DNA of 64,000 bases from Oribacterium sp. oral taxon 078 str. F0262. Lineage in GTDB: Bacteria; Bacillota; Clostridia; Lachnospirales; Lachnospiraceae. The stretch is taken from contig NZ_GG729933.1 in the NCBI RefSeq assembly GCF_000160135.1, forward strand, positions 502,816 through 566,815. The letters are read 5' to 3'. The position numbers were made by a program, and so were the translations under genes. The notes under the pieces were generated by a model that was not told the origin of the DNA, did not search any database, and saw only the letters and a list, made by a program, of their open reading frames with translations. Below are positions 34,243 to 42,702 of this stretch, in pieces (the first letter of the stretch is position 1; every line of letters begins with the position of its first letter).

Positions 34243-34809
34243 ATGAAGAGAGAGAAGAATACGAATACAAAGAAGCTTTTGAATCGGAAGAACGCCATCG
34301 CTGCTACGCTGACGGCATCCCTCCTCGGCATCGGAGCAATCGGCACAATATATACCGTTTCGTCCACCGCGACGCCGGTGGCCACGACACTCCGCTATAT
34401 CGCGACCTCGAATGTGGTTCCCGCACCTGCCACAGGGTCCAATATCGCAACGGATTCGGAGATCGGCGGCAGATCCTCCTCCGGGACCAAGGGTCACGCC
34501 TGGGTAGATACCGCCGCAAGGCAGAACACGGAGAACAGCCAGAATATGAGCCCGGAGAACCCGGCGCAGTATCAGCAGGCCCCTGTGGGCGCTGGAGCGG
34601 ATCCTGCGAAGAAGGGAGATCCCGCGTCCGCGAAGTCCGCTGGCGCAAAGGCGGCAGTGGATGCGGCGTCCAAGGGAAAGGGGAAGGGCGGCCGTGGTGT
34701 GAAGACGGGCGATGAGTCCAATATCTTCCTCTATCTGGGAGGCCTTGCCGCTTCCATGAGCGCTCTCGCCGGAGCCTTTGTCTTCCGGAAAAAGAGAGAG
34801 AACGCCTAA
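34243..34809 (+). CDS. Short cell-wall-anchored protein with sortase-type tail
   Basis: 188 residues: a basic N-terminus and long hydrophobic signal (about 17-40), a Pro/Ala/Ser-rich middle without recognisable domain, a Gly/Lys stretch (GKGKGGRG), then VKTGDESN (about 153-160), a hydrophobic segment and RKKRENA. The tail has the order of a sortase signal, with VKTGD in place of LPxTG as in many Clostridia proteins. No sortase gene is in the window. ATG at 34243 has GAGGTG upstream. It stands alone between glycan blocks, and its long leader suggests regulated expression. Confidence 0.75.
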   Translation: MKREKNTNTKKLLNRKNAIAATLTASLLGIGAIGTIYTVSSTATPVATTLRYIATSNVVPAPATGSNIATDSEIGGRSSSGTKGHAWVDTAARQNTENSQNMSPENPAQYQQAPVGAGADPAKKGDPASAKSAGAKAAVDAASKGKGKGGRGVKTGDESNIFLYLGGLAASMSALAGAFVFRKKRENA

Positions 34810-35000
34810 ACATCGCTATCCTTCGGGAGCAGGCATGCAGCTGCTCTTGAGGAAGAAGACCCGCGCACTCCCGTCCCATGCTGTGCCTGTTTGTACTAGC
34901 GGCGGATCGGTCTTCCCTTCAGAGTCAGCTGTATGCAATCCATAAAGTAAATGCCTATGCCGCGCTTTGCGGCGCAGTATGAATATAGGCCTGATAACGC

Positions 35001-35053
35001 GAGGCCCCGTCCTCCTTTTCGTGTGAGCGCGAAGGAGGGCGGGGTCTTTGCTT
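35001..35053 (+). terminator. Intrinsic terminator after the sortase-anchored gene region
   Basis: CCCCG-T-CCTCCTT-TT-CG pairs with CG-AAGGAGG-G-CGGGG (about 35003-35045) and is followed by TCTTTGCTTT. It lies about 190 bp after the stop at 34809; the DNA between holds no gene I recognise. Confidence 0.7.
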
Positions 35054-35203
35054 TGTTGCGGTATCTTATAATTTCGAAGTGCCTTGCTTCGGAAGGCGGC
35101 TCTCTTCGAGAAAACTCGGAGACGCTCCGAGCATGCCTGATGGCAGACCTTGCGTTTAGGGCTCGGCTTCGGATGAGAGTGGATCGATCTGCCGTTTGCC
35201 CGC

Positions 35204-35300
35204 CCAACGCAGGACGCTCTCGCTCCGACTGCCGCGGCCAGCGGCGCATAAGCGATTTTAAGAAACCAAATCGCTAAGCGCCGGGGCGTCAGACGGCCTG
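35204..35300 (+). repeat. 97-bp direct repeat, left copy
   Basis: Matches 51696-51791 almost base for base with the same orientation: both run from CCAAC-CAGGACGCTCTCGCT to GGGGCG-CAGACGGCCTG (a few mismatches and a one-base gap). It contains an AGCGATTT/AAATCGCT hairpin (8-bp stem). Confidence 0.88.
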
Positions 35301-35344
35301 CTTTTCGGCGTACAAAACGTCAGATCGGCTACAGGAATCGGAAG

Positions 35345-35916
35345 TGCTCCGAGTTTGCCATCAGGCAGACTTCTACGCTTATGCTTCGCTTCTTCGCAGC
35401 TCAGCGACTCGGCTTCGCCCGGGAGGCATCAGCCGACCTCCCTTCGGGAGGCACTTCTCTCCGAGAAGTGGTCAAGAACGCTCCGAGTCTGCCTGATGGC
35501 AGACTTCTGCGCTTATGCTTCGCTTCTTCGCAGCTCAGCGACTCGGCTTCGCCCGGGAGGCATCAGCCGACCTCCCTCCGGGAGGCACTTCTCTCCGAGA
35601 AGTGGTCAAGGACGCTCCGAGTCTGCCTGATGGCAGACTTCTGCGCTTATGCTTCGCTTCTTCGCAGCTCAGCGACTCGGCTTCGCCCGGGAGGCATCAG
35701 CCGACCTCCCTCCGGGAGGCACTTCTCTCCGAGAAGTGGTCAAGGACGCTCCGAGTCTGCCTGATGGCAGACTTCTGCGCTTATGCTTCGCTTCTTCGCA
35801 GCTCAGCGACTCGGCTTCGCCCGGGAGGCATCAGCCGACCTCCCTCCGGGAGGCACTTCTCTCCGAGAAGTGGTCAAGAACGCTCCGAGTCTGCCTGATG
35901 GCAGACTTCTGCGCTT
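35345..35916 (-). repeat. 134-bp hairpin-rich tandem repeat array, family A (left array)
   Basis: Landmark AGTCTGCC...GGCAGACT recurs at 35352, 35486, 35620, 35754 and 35888, a period of exactly 134. A degenerate copy lies at about 35078-35155. On the minus strand each unit reads as the family described at 50817-51662: hairpins AGTCTGCC-ATCA-GGCAGACT, CACTTCTC-GGA-GAGAAGTG and CCTCCC-GRA-GGGAGG, in that order. The orientation is opposite to the two other arrays. 134 is not a multiple of three, so open frames through it are incidental. Confidence 0.93.
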
Positions 35917-35944
35917 GCGGGGTATGGGCGGATTATTGTATAAT
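35915..35944 (+). promoter_or_regulatory. Promoter of the phosphoglycosyl transferase gene
   Basis: TTGCGG (35915-35920), 18-bp spacer, TATAAT (35939-35944). The -35 box lies at the very edge of the repeat array. Transcription would start about at the ATG (35952), so the mRNA may have almost no leader. Confidence 0.5.
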
Positions 35945-35951
35945 TCCGGAT

Positions 35952-37367
35952 ATGATCAGGGATAAGCAAAGACAGCTGAATCAGCTCCATGTCCTCCTGG
36001 ACGCACTGGTGCTGGCGGGGTCCTACGGTTTGGCATGGTACTTCGCGATCGAGTCGCCGATATTCCCGGAGGGGCATGGTGTGCTTCCGCCGCGGGTTTA
36101 TTTCAGCGCGCTTTTTTTCCTGATCCCGGCCTTTCTCTTCCTCTACTGGATCTTCGGGCTCTACCGCCCGAAGCGGACGATGGGACGAAAGGCGGCTTTT
36201 ATCCGGATCCTCCAGGCGAACGGCGTGGGAGTGCTGCTTTCTGCCTCACTGCTCTTCGCTTTTCGAAAGACGCTCTATCTGGATCACTTCAGCGCGAGGA
36301 TGATCGCCCTCTTCTTCGCGATCAATGTCTTTTTCACTACGCTGGAGCGCTTTGGAATCCGCAGGATCCTGTCGGGGCTTCGGAAGCGCGGCTTTAATCA
36401 AAAGCATATCCTGCTGGTCGGCTTCTCGGAGGTCTCGGACCGTTTCATCGACGCCTGTCGGAGAAATCCCGACTGGGGCTACCATATCTATGGAATTGTC
36501 GATGATCTGGCTGAGACGGGGAGCTCCTACCGCGATGTCAAAGTGATCGGAAAGATCACTGCACTGTCGGAGCTTCTCTCGAAAAATACGATCGATGAGA
36601 TTGCGATCACCCTTCCCCTTGCGGCCTATGAGAAGCTCGCCGGGATCGTCTCCGTCTGCGAGAAATCCGGTGTTCACACAAAATTCATTCCGGATTATCA
36701 GAATGTGATTCACTCAAAGCCGATGACAGAGGATATGGACGGGCTGCCCGTCATCAATATCCGAAATGTCCCGCTGACGGATCCCCTCAATGCCGCTATG
36801 AAGCGGGCGATGGATATCGCGGGATCTCTTGCCGCGCTCCTCATCTTCAGCCCTATTATGCTGACGGTGGCTCTGCTCATCAAGCTCGGATCTCCGGGAC
36901 CTGTGATCTTCCGGCAGGAGAGGGTCGGTCGCCACAATCGCCCCTTTATGATGTATAAGTTCCGTTCCATGGTCCAGCAAAAACCGGAGGAGGAGAAAAA
37001 CGGCTGGACGACACCGGGGGACCCCAGAGTTACGGGCATCGGGAAATTTATCCGGCGCACCTCCATCGACGAGTTCCCCCAGCTTTTCAACGTCCTGATG
37101 GGACAGATGTCCCTCGTGGGACCGAGGCCGGAGAGAACCCAGTTTGTGGAAATGTTCCGGGAGGAGATCCCCCGCTATATGGTAAAGCATCAGGTAAGGC
37201 CCGGCATGACCGGCTGGGCGCAGGTGAACGGCCTCCGCGGGGATACCTCCATACCGGAACGCATCCGTTATGACCTTTGGTATATCGAAAACTGGACTCT
37301 GGGGCTGGACATCCGCATCCTCTTCCTCACGATCTTTCGAGGCTTCGTAAATAAGAACGCATACTGA
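35952..37367 (+). CDS. Undecaprenyl-phosphate sugar phosphotransferase (WbaP/CpsE-type polyprenyl glycosylphosphotransferase)
   Basis: Starts a surface glycan by moving sugar-1-phosphate from a nucleotide sugar to undecaprenyl phosphate. 471 residues: four N-terminal membrane segments, a central nucleotide-fold module (about 135-260, KHILLVGFSEVSD), then the catalytic domain from about 280 with MKRAMDIAGSLAALLIFSP, PVIFRQERVGRHNRPF, KFRSMV and SIDEFPQLFNVLMGQMSLVGPRP. The frame is open far upstream through the tandem repeats, but ATG at 35952 (MIRDKQRQLNQLHVLLDAL) gives the usual family start and length. Ribosome site is weak. It is one of two such enzymes here. Confidence 0.93.
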   Translation: MIRDKQRQLNQLHVLLDALVLAGSYGLAWYFAIESPIFPEGHGVLPPRVYFSALFFLIPAFLFLYWIFGLYRPKRTMGRKAAFIRILQANGVGVLLSASLLFAFRKTLYLDHFSARMIALFFAINVFFTTLERFGIRRILSGLRKRGFNQKHILLVGFSEVSDRFIDACRRNPDWGYHIYGIVDDLAETGSSYRDVKVIGKITALSELLSKNTIDEIAITLPLAAYEKLAGIVSVCEKSGVHTKFIPDYQNVIHSKPMTEDMDGLPVINIRNVPLTDPLNAAMKRAMDIAGSLAALLIFSPIMLTVALLIKLGSPGPVIFRQERVGRHNRPFMMYKFRSMVQQKPEEEKNGWTTPGDPRVTGIGKFIRRTSIDEFPQLFNVLMGQMSLVGPRPERTQFVEMFREEIPRYMVKHQVRPGMTGWAQVNGLRGDTSIPERIRYDLWYIENWTLGLDIRILFLTIFRGFVNKNAY

Positions 37368-37395
37368 GAAAAGACTTTCCCAAGCCGCGCCCGAA

Positions 37396-37424
37396 TTGAC
37401 AATTCCGCCCGTCGACATTATGAT
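37396..37424 (+). promoter_or_regulatory. Consensus promoter reading into the 159-bp repeat array and the LCP gene
   Basis: Perfect TTGACA (37396-37401), 17-bp spacer, TATGAT (37419-37424). The first repeat unit starts 30 bp behind the -10 box, so the array would be transcribed as an approximately 740-nt leader. Confidence 0.8.
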
Positions 37425-37454
37425 ATGATTCCAGTGTCGAAAGTCTGCTTCCAC

Positions 37455-38021
37455 GACATGCTTGCATGAGAGAGGAAGCGAGACTTTAGGACACGCCCCC
37501 GCATGAGCAAGGAGCGGGCCGAAGGGCCGCGGGAATGCGAATGAGGGGGGTAGCATGGCGAGAGCAGCGAAGCGGCGAAGCCATGCGGAATCATAGCAAG
37601 CTTAAGCCGAAGAGACATGCTTGCATGGGAGAGGAAGCGAGACTTTAGGACACGCCCCCGCATGAGCAAGGAGCGGGGCGAAGGGCCGCGGGAATGCGAA
37701 TGAGGGGGGGAGCATGGCGAGAGCAGCGAAGCGGCGAAGCCATGCGGAATCATAGCAAGCTTAAGCCGAAGAGACATGCTTGCATGAGAGTGGAAGCGAG
37801 ACTTTAGGACACGCCCCCGCATGAGCAAGGAGCGGGCCGAAGGGCCGCGGGAATGCGAATGAGGGGGGTAGCATGGCGAGAGCAGCGAAGCGGCGGAGCC
37901 ATGCGGAATCATAGCAAGCCCGGGAAGAGCCATGCTTGCATGAGAGAGGAAGCGAGACTTTAAGACACGCCCCCGCATGAGCAAGGAGCGGGCCGAAGGG
38001 CCGCGGGAATGCGAATGAGGG
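37455..38021 (+). repeat. 159-bp tandem repeat array, family B
   Basis: The CATGCTTGCATG start of the unit recurs at 37455, 37614, 37773 and 37929 (periods 159, 159, 156): three full copies and part of a fourth. Each unit holds CATGC-TT-GCATG, a GCGGGCC-GAAG-GGCCGC type hairpin and a long GCATGGC...GCCATGC stem. Because 159 is 53 codons, the minus strand has an open 215-codon frame repeating SHSRGPSARSLLMRGRVLKS, with no ribosome site or signal I can support; I take it as incidental. The 805-bp gap holds only the promoter and this array. Confidence 0.92.
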
Positions 38022-38172
38022 AGCTGGCGGTGCGTGCAAATCGCCGGACGCCGGGGAAGCTGCACAGATTAGCGGAAATGACAGCGCGGCGGGGAAGGAC
38101 AGCGTCCCCCTTGGAATGGGAATAGAAGCAGTACAAAAAGAGCAGTAAAGCAGAGCTACATGGAGAGGACCT

Positions 38173-40464
38173 ATGGCCTTAGAGAAGAATAAGAGTGCGA
38201 GAAGACCCTACACGGAGCGAGAGACGGAGCTGGAGAAGACGTCTTCTGAGAAGGCCGGGTCCGGGGGGGAACCGGAGCGGCAGGATTCGGAGAAGAAGAG
38301 CAAGGAGGCAGGAAAGTCCGGCCCGGAGGAAACGGGGGCCGGACGGGATCCTTCCGCAGGGAATGCTTCCGGGAAAAGCGCTTCAGAGGGAAAGGCTTCG
38401 GAAAAGAAATCTTCCGGCGAAAATACTTCCGAAAAGAGCAAGGAGGCAGGGAAGTCCTCTCCGGATTCTCTGAGCGGACGGGGCAGCGCTGAAAAGCGAA
38501 GAGAGGAAAAGCCGGAGCCGGAAAAGGGAGAGGGAGAAAAGGCCCCGAATTCGAAGAAGCGCTATCGGAAGAGCCATTCCCTTCCCGCCTCGGAAGAGAG
38601 CGGAAAGCGCGCGGAGAAGGGAGCCGCTTCCTCCGGGAGCGATGCGGAGAAGAAGTCCGGGAAAGAGAAGGAAGCGGAGAGCGGAAAGGAAGCGGAGAAC
38701 AAGAAAAAGCCGGAGAACGGGAAGAAGCCGGGGAATGGCAGGGACCATATCGATGTTCTCCGCATTCATTCCGGTGGGGAAGAGGAGATCGAGGCGGAGC
38801 GGCTCCGCCGGAAAAAAAAGAAAAAAGCGCTGATCCGGAGGATTATAGGAATCGCTGTCCTTGAGATTCTGACGCTGGGGGCGGTCTTCTGCGTCTGGGC
38901 GGTGCAGTACCGCCTGAGCAGCGTGCAGGAGGTCGAGTTCAATACGGAGAAGGTGAAGAACACCAATATTGACGTCACAAAGCAGCAGCAGATGCAGGGC
39001 TACTGGACGGTGGCGGTCTTTGGCGTGGACTCCCGGGACGGGAGCGTCGGAAAGGGCGCGAACGCGGATGTACAGATCGTCGTAAACATCGACATGGGGA
39101 CCGGGGATGTGAAGCTTCTCTTCGTTTACCGGGATACCTACCTGAATCTCGGAGCGGGCAGCCGCTTCGCGAAGATCAACGAGGCCTATGCGGACGGCGG
39201 GCCGGAGCAGGCTGTCGCCGCCCTGAATAAAAACCTGGACCTGAATATCGAACATTACGCGACCTTTAACTGGAAGGCTGTCGCGGACGCGATCAGCATG
39301 ATCGGCGGCGTGGATGTGGATCTCACGGAGAAAGAGGCATTTTATATGAATGCCTATATTACCGAGACCGGCGTGAAGGGAAAGATCACCGATAATCCCG
39401 CGGCGGAATACATCAAGGGACCGGGGAAGCAGCATCTGGACGGACTGCAGGCCGTGGCCTATGCCAGACTCCGCTATATGGACGATGACTTCAGCAGGAC
39501 GAAGAGACAGAGAGAGGTGATCTCTCAGGTGCTGGAAAAGGCGAAGAAGGCGGATCTTGTGACATTGACCTCCATTATCGACACCGTCCTTCCGCAGCTC
39601 GCCTTCAATGTCAATGCCGGAGATCTCGTGCAGCTGGCAAAGGGGATTTCCCGCTACAATATCGTCGGCTCCGAGGGCTTCCCGAAGGATTTAAAGACGC
39701 AGATGATGGGGAAGAAGGGAGACTGTGTCATACCGACGAGCCTCGCCTCCAATGTCACCTGGGCGCACTCTTTCCTCTTCGGAGACAATGATTATAATCC
39801 CTCCGATGCGGTCTGGACCTACAGCAAGCGAATCGGGGAGGACAGCGGAACCTATCGGAGCGGCGGCACGCCGAAGGAGGATCGCAGGAAATCCGGCGCC
39901 GGAAGGGACGAGGAGGAGACGGAGCAGGTCTACCGGAAGAACAAAAAGAAGCAAAGCACGGAGGACAGCGGGGAGACAAAGAGCCGGAGCAGCGGGGAAA
40001 GCACCTCCGAGACCGATAAAAACGATAAAAACGGAAGCCGCAGCCGAAAGGGAAGCGGAGAGTCAGAGAGCCGGAAGACGGATGCTGCGAAGGACTCCGG
40101 AGGAAAGAGCTCGGAGAAGAACGGCTCTTCCGAGAGCTCCGCAAAGAGCAGCAGTTCTTCACAGGATACGGAGAGCAAGGGCTCAGGCAAGAACCGATCG
40201 GAGAGCAGTACGCAGGACGGAAATGCGGGCCCGAGCCAGACCGAGGGCAGGACGCAGGAGAGCAGCCGTTCCTCCGAGGGGCAGAAGTCCCGTGAGACGA
40301 CGACGGAGCAGGACGACTCCCCCGGAAAGGAAACAAAGAGCACAAAGGCGCAGGAGAGCACGAAGAAGGATGATTCCCCTGTGCAGACGGACAGCCCCGT
40401 AAAACCGGGGAATGATGCCTCCGTGAGTCCGGAGCCGGGCCCCGGCGGGGATTCGGGAAACTAG
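38173..40464 (+). CDS. LytR-CpsA-Psr family glycan ligase with long disordered tails
   Basis: LCP proteins move lipid-linked glycans onto peptidoglycan or surface proteins outside the cell. 763 residues, against 300-500 usual. About 215 N-terminal residues are Ser/Glu/Lys-rich and lack order; a membrane segment follows (about 220-243, RIIGIAVLEILTLGAVFCVW), then the LCP domain (about 270-520) with FGVDSRDG, VYRDTYL, KINEAYADGG and RLRYMDDDFSRTKRQREVI, where the Arg and Asp bind the pyrophosphate. The last 200 residues are again Ser/Lys/Glu-rich. The cytoplasmic N-tail is unusually long. It follows the repeat leader and is probably the attachment step of this locus. Confidence 0.9.
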   Translation: MALEKNKSARRPYTERETELEKTSSEKAGSGGEPERQDSEKKSKEAGKSGPEETGAGRDPSAGNASGKSASEGKASEKKSSGENTSEKSKEAGKSSPDSLSGRGSAEKRREEKPEPEKGEGEKAPNSKKRYRKSHSLPASEESGKRAEKGAASSGSDAEKKSGKEKEAESGKEAENKKKPENGKKPGNGRDHIDVLRIHSGGEEEIEAERLRRKKKKKALIRRIIGIAVLEILTLGAVFCVWAVQYRLSSVQEVEFNTEKVKNTNIDVTKQQQMQGYWTVAVFGVDSRDGSVGKGANADVQIVVNIDMGTGDVKLLFVYRDTYLNLGAGSRFAKINEAYADGGPEQAVAALNKNLDLNIEHYATFNWKAVADAISMIGGVDVDLTEKEAFYMNAYITETGVKGKITDNPAAEYIKGPGKQHLDGLQAVAYARLRYMDDDFSRTKRQREVISQVLEKAKKADLVTLTSIIDTVLPQLAFNVNAGDLVQLAKGISRYNIVGSEGFPKDLKTQMMGKKGDCVIPTSLASNVTWAHSFLFGDNDYNPSDAVWTYSKRIGEDSGTYRSGGTPKEDRRKSGAGRDEEETEQVYRKNKKKQSTEDSGETKSRSSGESTSETDKNDKNGSRSRKGSGESESRKTDAAKDSGGKSSEKNGSSESSAKSSSSSQDTESKGSGKNRSESSTQDGNAGPSQTEGRTQESSRSSEGQKSRETTTEQDDSPGKETKSTKAQESTKKDDSPVQTDSPVKPGNDASVSPEPGPGGDSGN

Positions 40465-40511
40465 AGAAAGTCGGATTCCACCGAGAATAAATCAGCAGGA
40501 AAGAGATTGAA

Positions 40512-40545
40512 TTTTGCACCGGCGTTTTCCTCTGCCGGTGCAAAT
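40512..40545 (+). promoter_or_regulatory. Hairpin between the LCP and polymerase genes
   Basis: TTGCACCGGC pairs exactly with GCCGGTGCAA around a 10-nt loop (40514-40543), with no T-run after it. It may limit transcription or protect the LCP message; the next gene starts at 40580. Confidence 0.5.
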
Positions 40546-40579
40546 ACATGTATGCGCGAAGAGAAAGGCAGGCTCATCG

Positions 40580-42382
40580 ATGAATACAAAAGACCGATAT
40601 GCAGAGCGGATCATGGACGCCTATGTCCTTTTGATGCTGTGTTTTTTTCCGCTCTTCACTCTCAGGGGCTACCGGGATATTCTCAAGGACCGCTTTAAGG
40701 CCTTTTGTATCTTGACAGGCGGGGCGGCTGTCTTCCTCCTTCTCGTTTTTTTATATCGCTTCTTCTTTGAGGGGGATTTCCTATATCGCCGCCGCGCAGC
40801 GAAAAGGGGAGCGAAGAAGGAGGAGAAAAAACCCTCTCCCGGGCCGCACGGTCTGAGAGAAAGAATAAGCGCCTTTTTCCCGGCATGCAGGCTCTTTTTT
40901 GAGGACCTGGAAAAAGCGCTTCGGGAGACCGGCATCGTAAAAAAGCCTCTTTCGACAGACCTCCCCATGCTCCTTCTGATCGTGGTTTACCTGGTCTCCA
41001 TGCTCCGCTCCGGCTATCTCTATGAGACCTTCTGGGGCATCTGGGGCGCCCAGGAGGGGAAAAGCGGAGGCGGGAGATGCATGGGCTTTCTCACGTGGTT
41101 TATGATCTTTCTCGCCTATTTCATGCTGAGCCGGATCTACCGGGCCAAGCTCTGGCATATCCTCCTGGGGCTTTTCACGGGGATACTCGTCTGCCTCTGG
41201 GGGATTACGGACTTTTTCAAGATGAATCTCTTCCACTTTTTTGACGGCGTGGCTCCGGTCTACTGGGAGACCTTCGCCTCGAGCGTGGGGAATATCAACA
41301 GCTACACCAGCCTGACCGCGGTCTATATGGCTCTCTTCACGGTCCTTCATCTGAGGGAGGAGAAGACCTGGCTCCGCCTTTTTTATTTCGCGGGCATGCT
41401 GATCTCCTATATGGCCTGCTTCATGGGAAAGTCCGACAACGTGGCCCTTTCCTTCGCGGTGCTTTTTGCCCTCCTCCCCCTCTACGCCTGGAGGTGGAAG
41501 GGGAGCTTCCTCCGCTACTGGGAGTCGATCCTCGTTTTCCTCTCCTGTATGTGGATGCTGGGCTTTCTCACAAAGAGCGAGACGATCCCTCATATCGGAA
41601 ATATCTATGAGAATGGAATTTTGCTCCGCATCGCGCTGGACAGCAAGATGCTCCCGATCGCCATTTTCCTTCTTCTCTTTCTCATCGGTCTCATGTACTA
41701 TCTTTTCCTCAGGCAGGGGATCCGGAAAACGGGAGGGAGCATGGGGGAGAAGGAATATCTCGCCTGCTTTAAGCAGGCGCTTCCGGGCGGGAAGCTTCTC
41801 GTTCGGATCTGGGGCATCCTACTCCTTCTCTCCATCCTCTCCTTTTTGATCCTCCTCTATATCGCAAACAGCGGAAGACCGCTCGGTGTGCTGGAGCCGT
41901 ACCGGAATGTCCTGGTACTCAGCGACACCTGGGGAACCGGAAGAGGGATGAACTGGAAGTTCGGGATGCAGTATTTTATCAAGAAGATGGACCTTCTTCA
42001 AAAGCTCATCGGGATGGGGCCGGAGAGCTATTATGCAGTCACGATGGACAATTTCTTCCAGCAGATGGTAGAGGCGGAGTACGGCGTCTTCGACGCGGCG
42101 CACAACGAATATCTGAACTATCTCGTCACGATCGGGATCCTCGGGCTTCTCTTTTATCTCATATTCTGCGTCCGCTCGCTCCGCATCCTCTTCGGAGAGC
42201 TCGGGAAGAAGCTGGAGGACAGATCCTTCCCATCGGACTGGTGCGCCGCCGTCGGCTTCTCCTTCCTCGTCTACCTCGTGCAGGCGAGCGTCAACATCGC
42301 GGTGCCGATCGTCCTGCCGCTGGTTCTCGTCATCCTCTTCACCGGGCTTTCCGCCGCGCGCGGACTCCGGGAAGCGTCCTGA
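40580..42382 (+). CDS. O-antigen ligase/polymerase-like membrane protein
   Basis: 600 residues, about 12-14 hydrophobic segments, with a charged cytoplasmic loop near 60-100. The C-terminal part GMGPESYYAV...DAAHNEYLNYLVTIGILGLLFYL is the large outer loop and following helix typical of Wzy/WaaL proteins, where Arg and His residues take part in glycan transfer; HNEYL is the conserved segment. It would join lipid-linked repeat units or transfer them. ATG at 40580 has only AGGCAGG upstream; an earlier TTG at 40514 lies in a hairpin and is not chosen. Confidence 0.78.
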   Translation: MNTKDRYAERIMDAYVLLMLCFFPLFTLRGYRDILKDRFKAFCILTGGAAVFLLLVFLYRFFFEGDFLYRRRAAKRGAKKEEKKPSPGPHGLRERISAFFPACRLFFEDLEKALRETGIVKKPLSTDLPMLLLIVVYLVSMLRSGYLYETFWGIWGAQEGKSGGGRCMGFLTWFMIFLAYFMLSRIYRAKLWHILLGLFTGILVCLWGITDFFKMNLFHFFDGVAPVYWETFASSVGNINSYTSLTAVYMALFTVLHLREEKTWLRLFYFAGMLISYMACFMGKSDNVALSFAVLFALLPLYAWRWKGSFLRYWESILVFLSCMWMLGFLTKSETIPHIGNIYENGILLRIALDSKMLPIAIFLLLFLIGLMYYLFLRQGIRKTGGSMGEKEYLACFKQALPGGKLLVRIWGILLLLSILSFLILLYIANSGRPLGVLEPYRNVLVLSDTWGTGRGMNWKFGMQYFIKKMDLLQKLIGMGPESYYAVTMDNFFQQMVEAEYGVFDAAHNEYLNYLVTIGILGLLFYLIFCVRSLRILFGELGKKLEDRSFPSDWCAAVGFSFLVYLVQASVNIAVPIVLPLVLVILFTGLSAARGLREAS

Positions 42383-42419
42383 TCTGCCGCCTGGAGAGCC
42401 CCGGGAATCAAAAAAAGAC

Positions 42420-42447
42420 TTGACATTTTCCGGAGAGTCGATATAAT
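42420..42447 (+). promoter_or_regulatory. Distal consensus promoter upstream of the choline-binding-like gene
   Basis: TTGACA (42420-42425), 16-bp spacer, TATAAT (42442-42447). It precedes an AT-rich 320-bp gap (42383-42702) without a recognised gene; its transcript would begin about 245 nt before the next start codon. Confidence 0.7.
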
Positions 42448-42618
42448 ACGAACAATCCTTATGGATTCCTTAATTCTTAGGTTCAGCTTTTTGTAATAAT
42501 TCGTTGAATCTTTGTTATGTACTTTGAGGGATTTATGAGGTAGTATAAGGAAGGCAGCGGGCATTATATCTCTTAATTCATACATTTACCGCAGCTAAGC
42601 GTTATTTAAGAAAAGGAC

Positions 42619-42647
42619 TTGAATAATTTAAGCTCGGAAGGTATAAT
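42619..42647 (+). promoter_or_regulatory. Proximal promoter of the choline-binding-like gene
   Basis: TTGAAT (42619-42624), 17-bp spacer, TATAAT (42642-42647), about 55 bp before the ATG at 42703. Two good promoters in series fit a highly expressed gene. Confidence 0.75.
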
Positions 42648-42702
42648 AGTCCCGTAACTTTGGATATTGAATCCATCAATCAAAAAGGAGAGTGCATTTA
42701 TT

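Noticed and set aside
35381-35898. Overlapping open frames in the 134-bp array, and the apparent 572-residue transferase
   Set aside because: All are translations of the repeat in shifting frames. The transferase family start and length fit ATG 35952.
37418-38065. 215-codon open frame on the minus strand (53-residue repeats)
   Set aside because: It is wholly within the 159-bp array whose period is a multiple of three, so an open frame is expected by chance; there is no ribosome site and no signal peptide.
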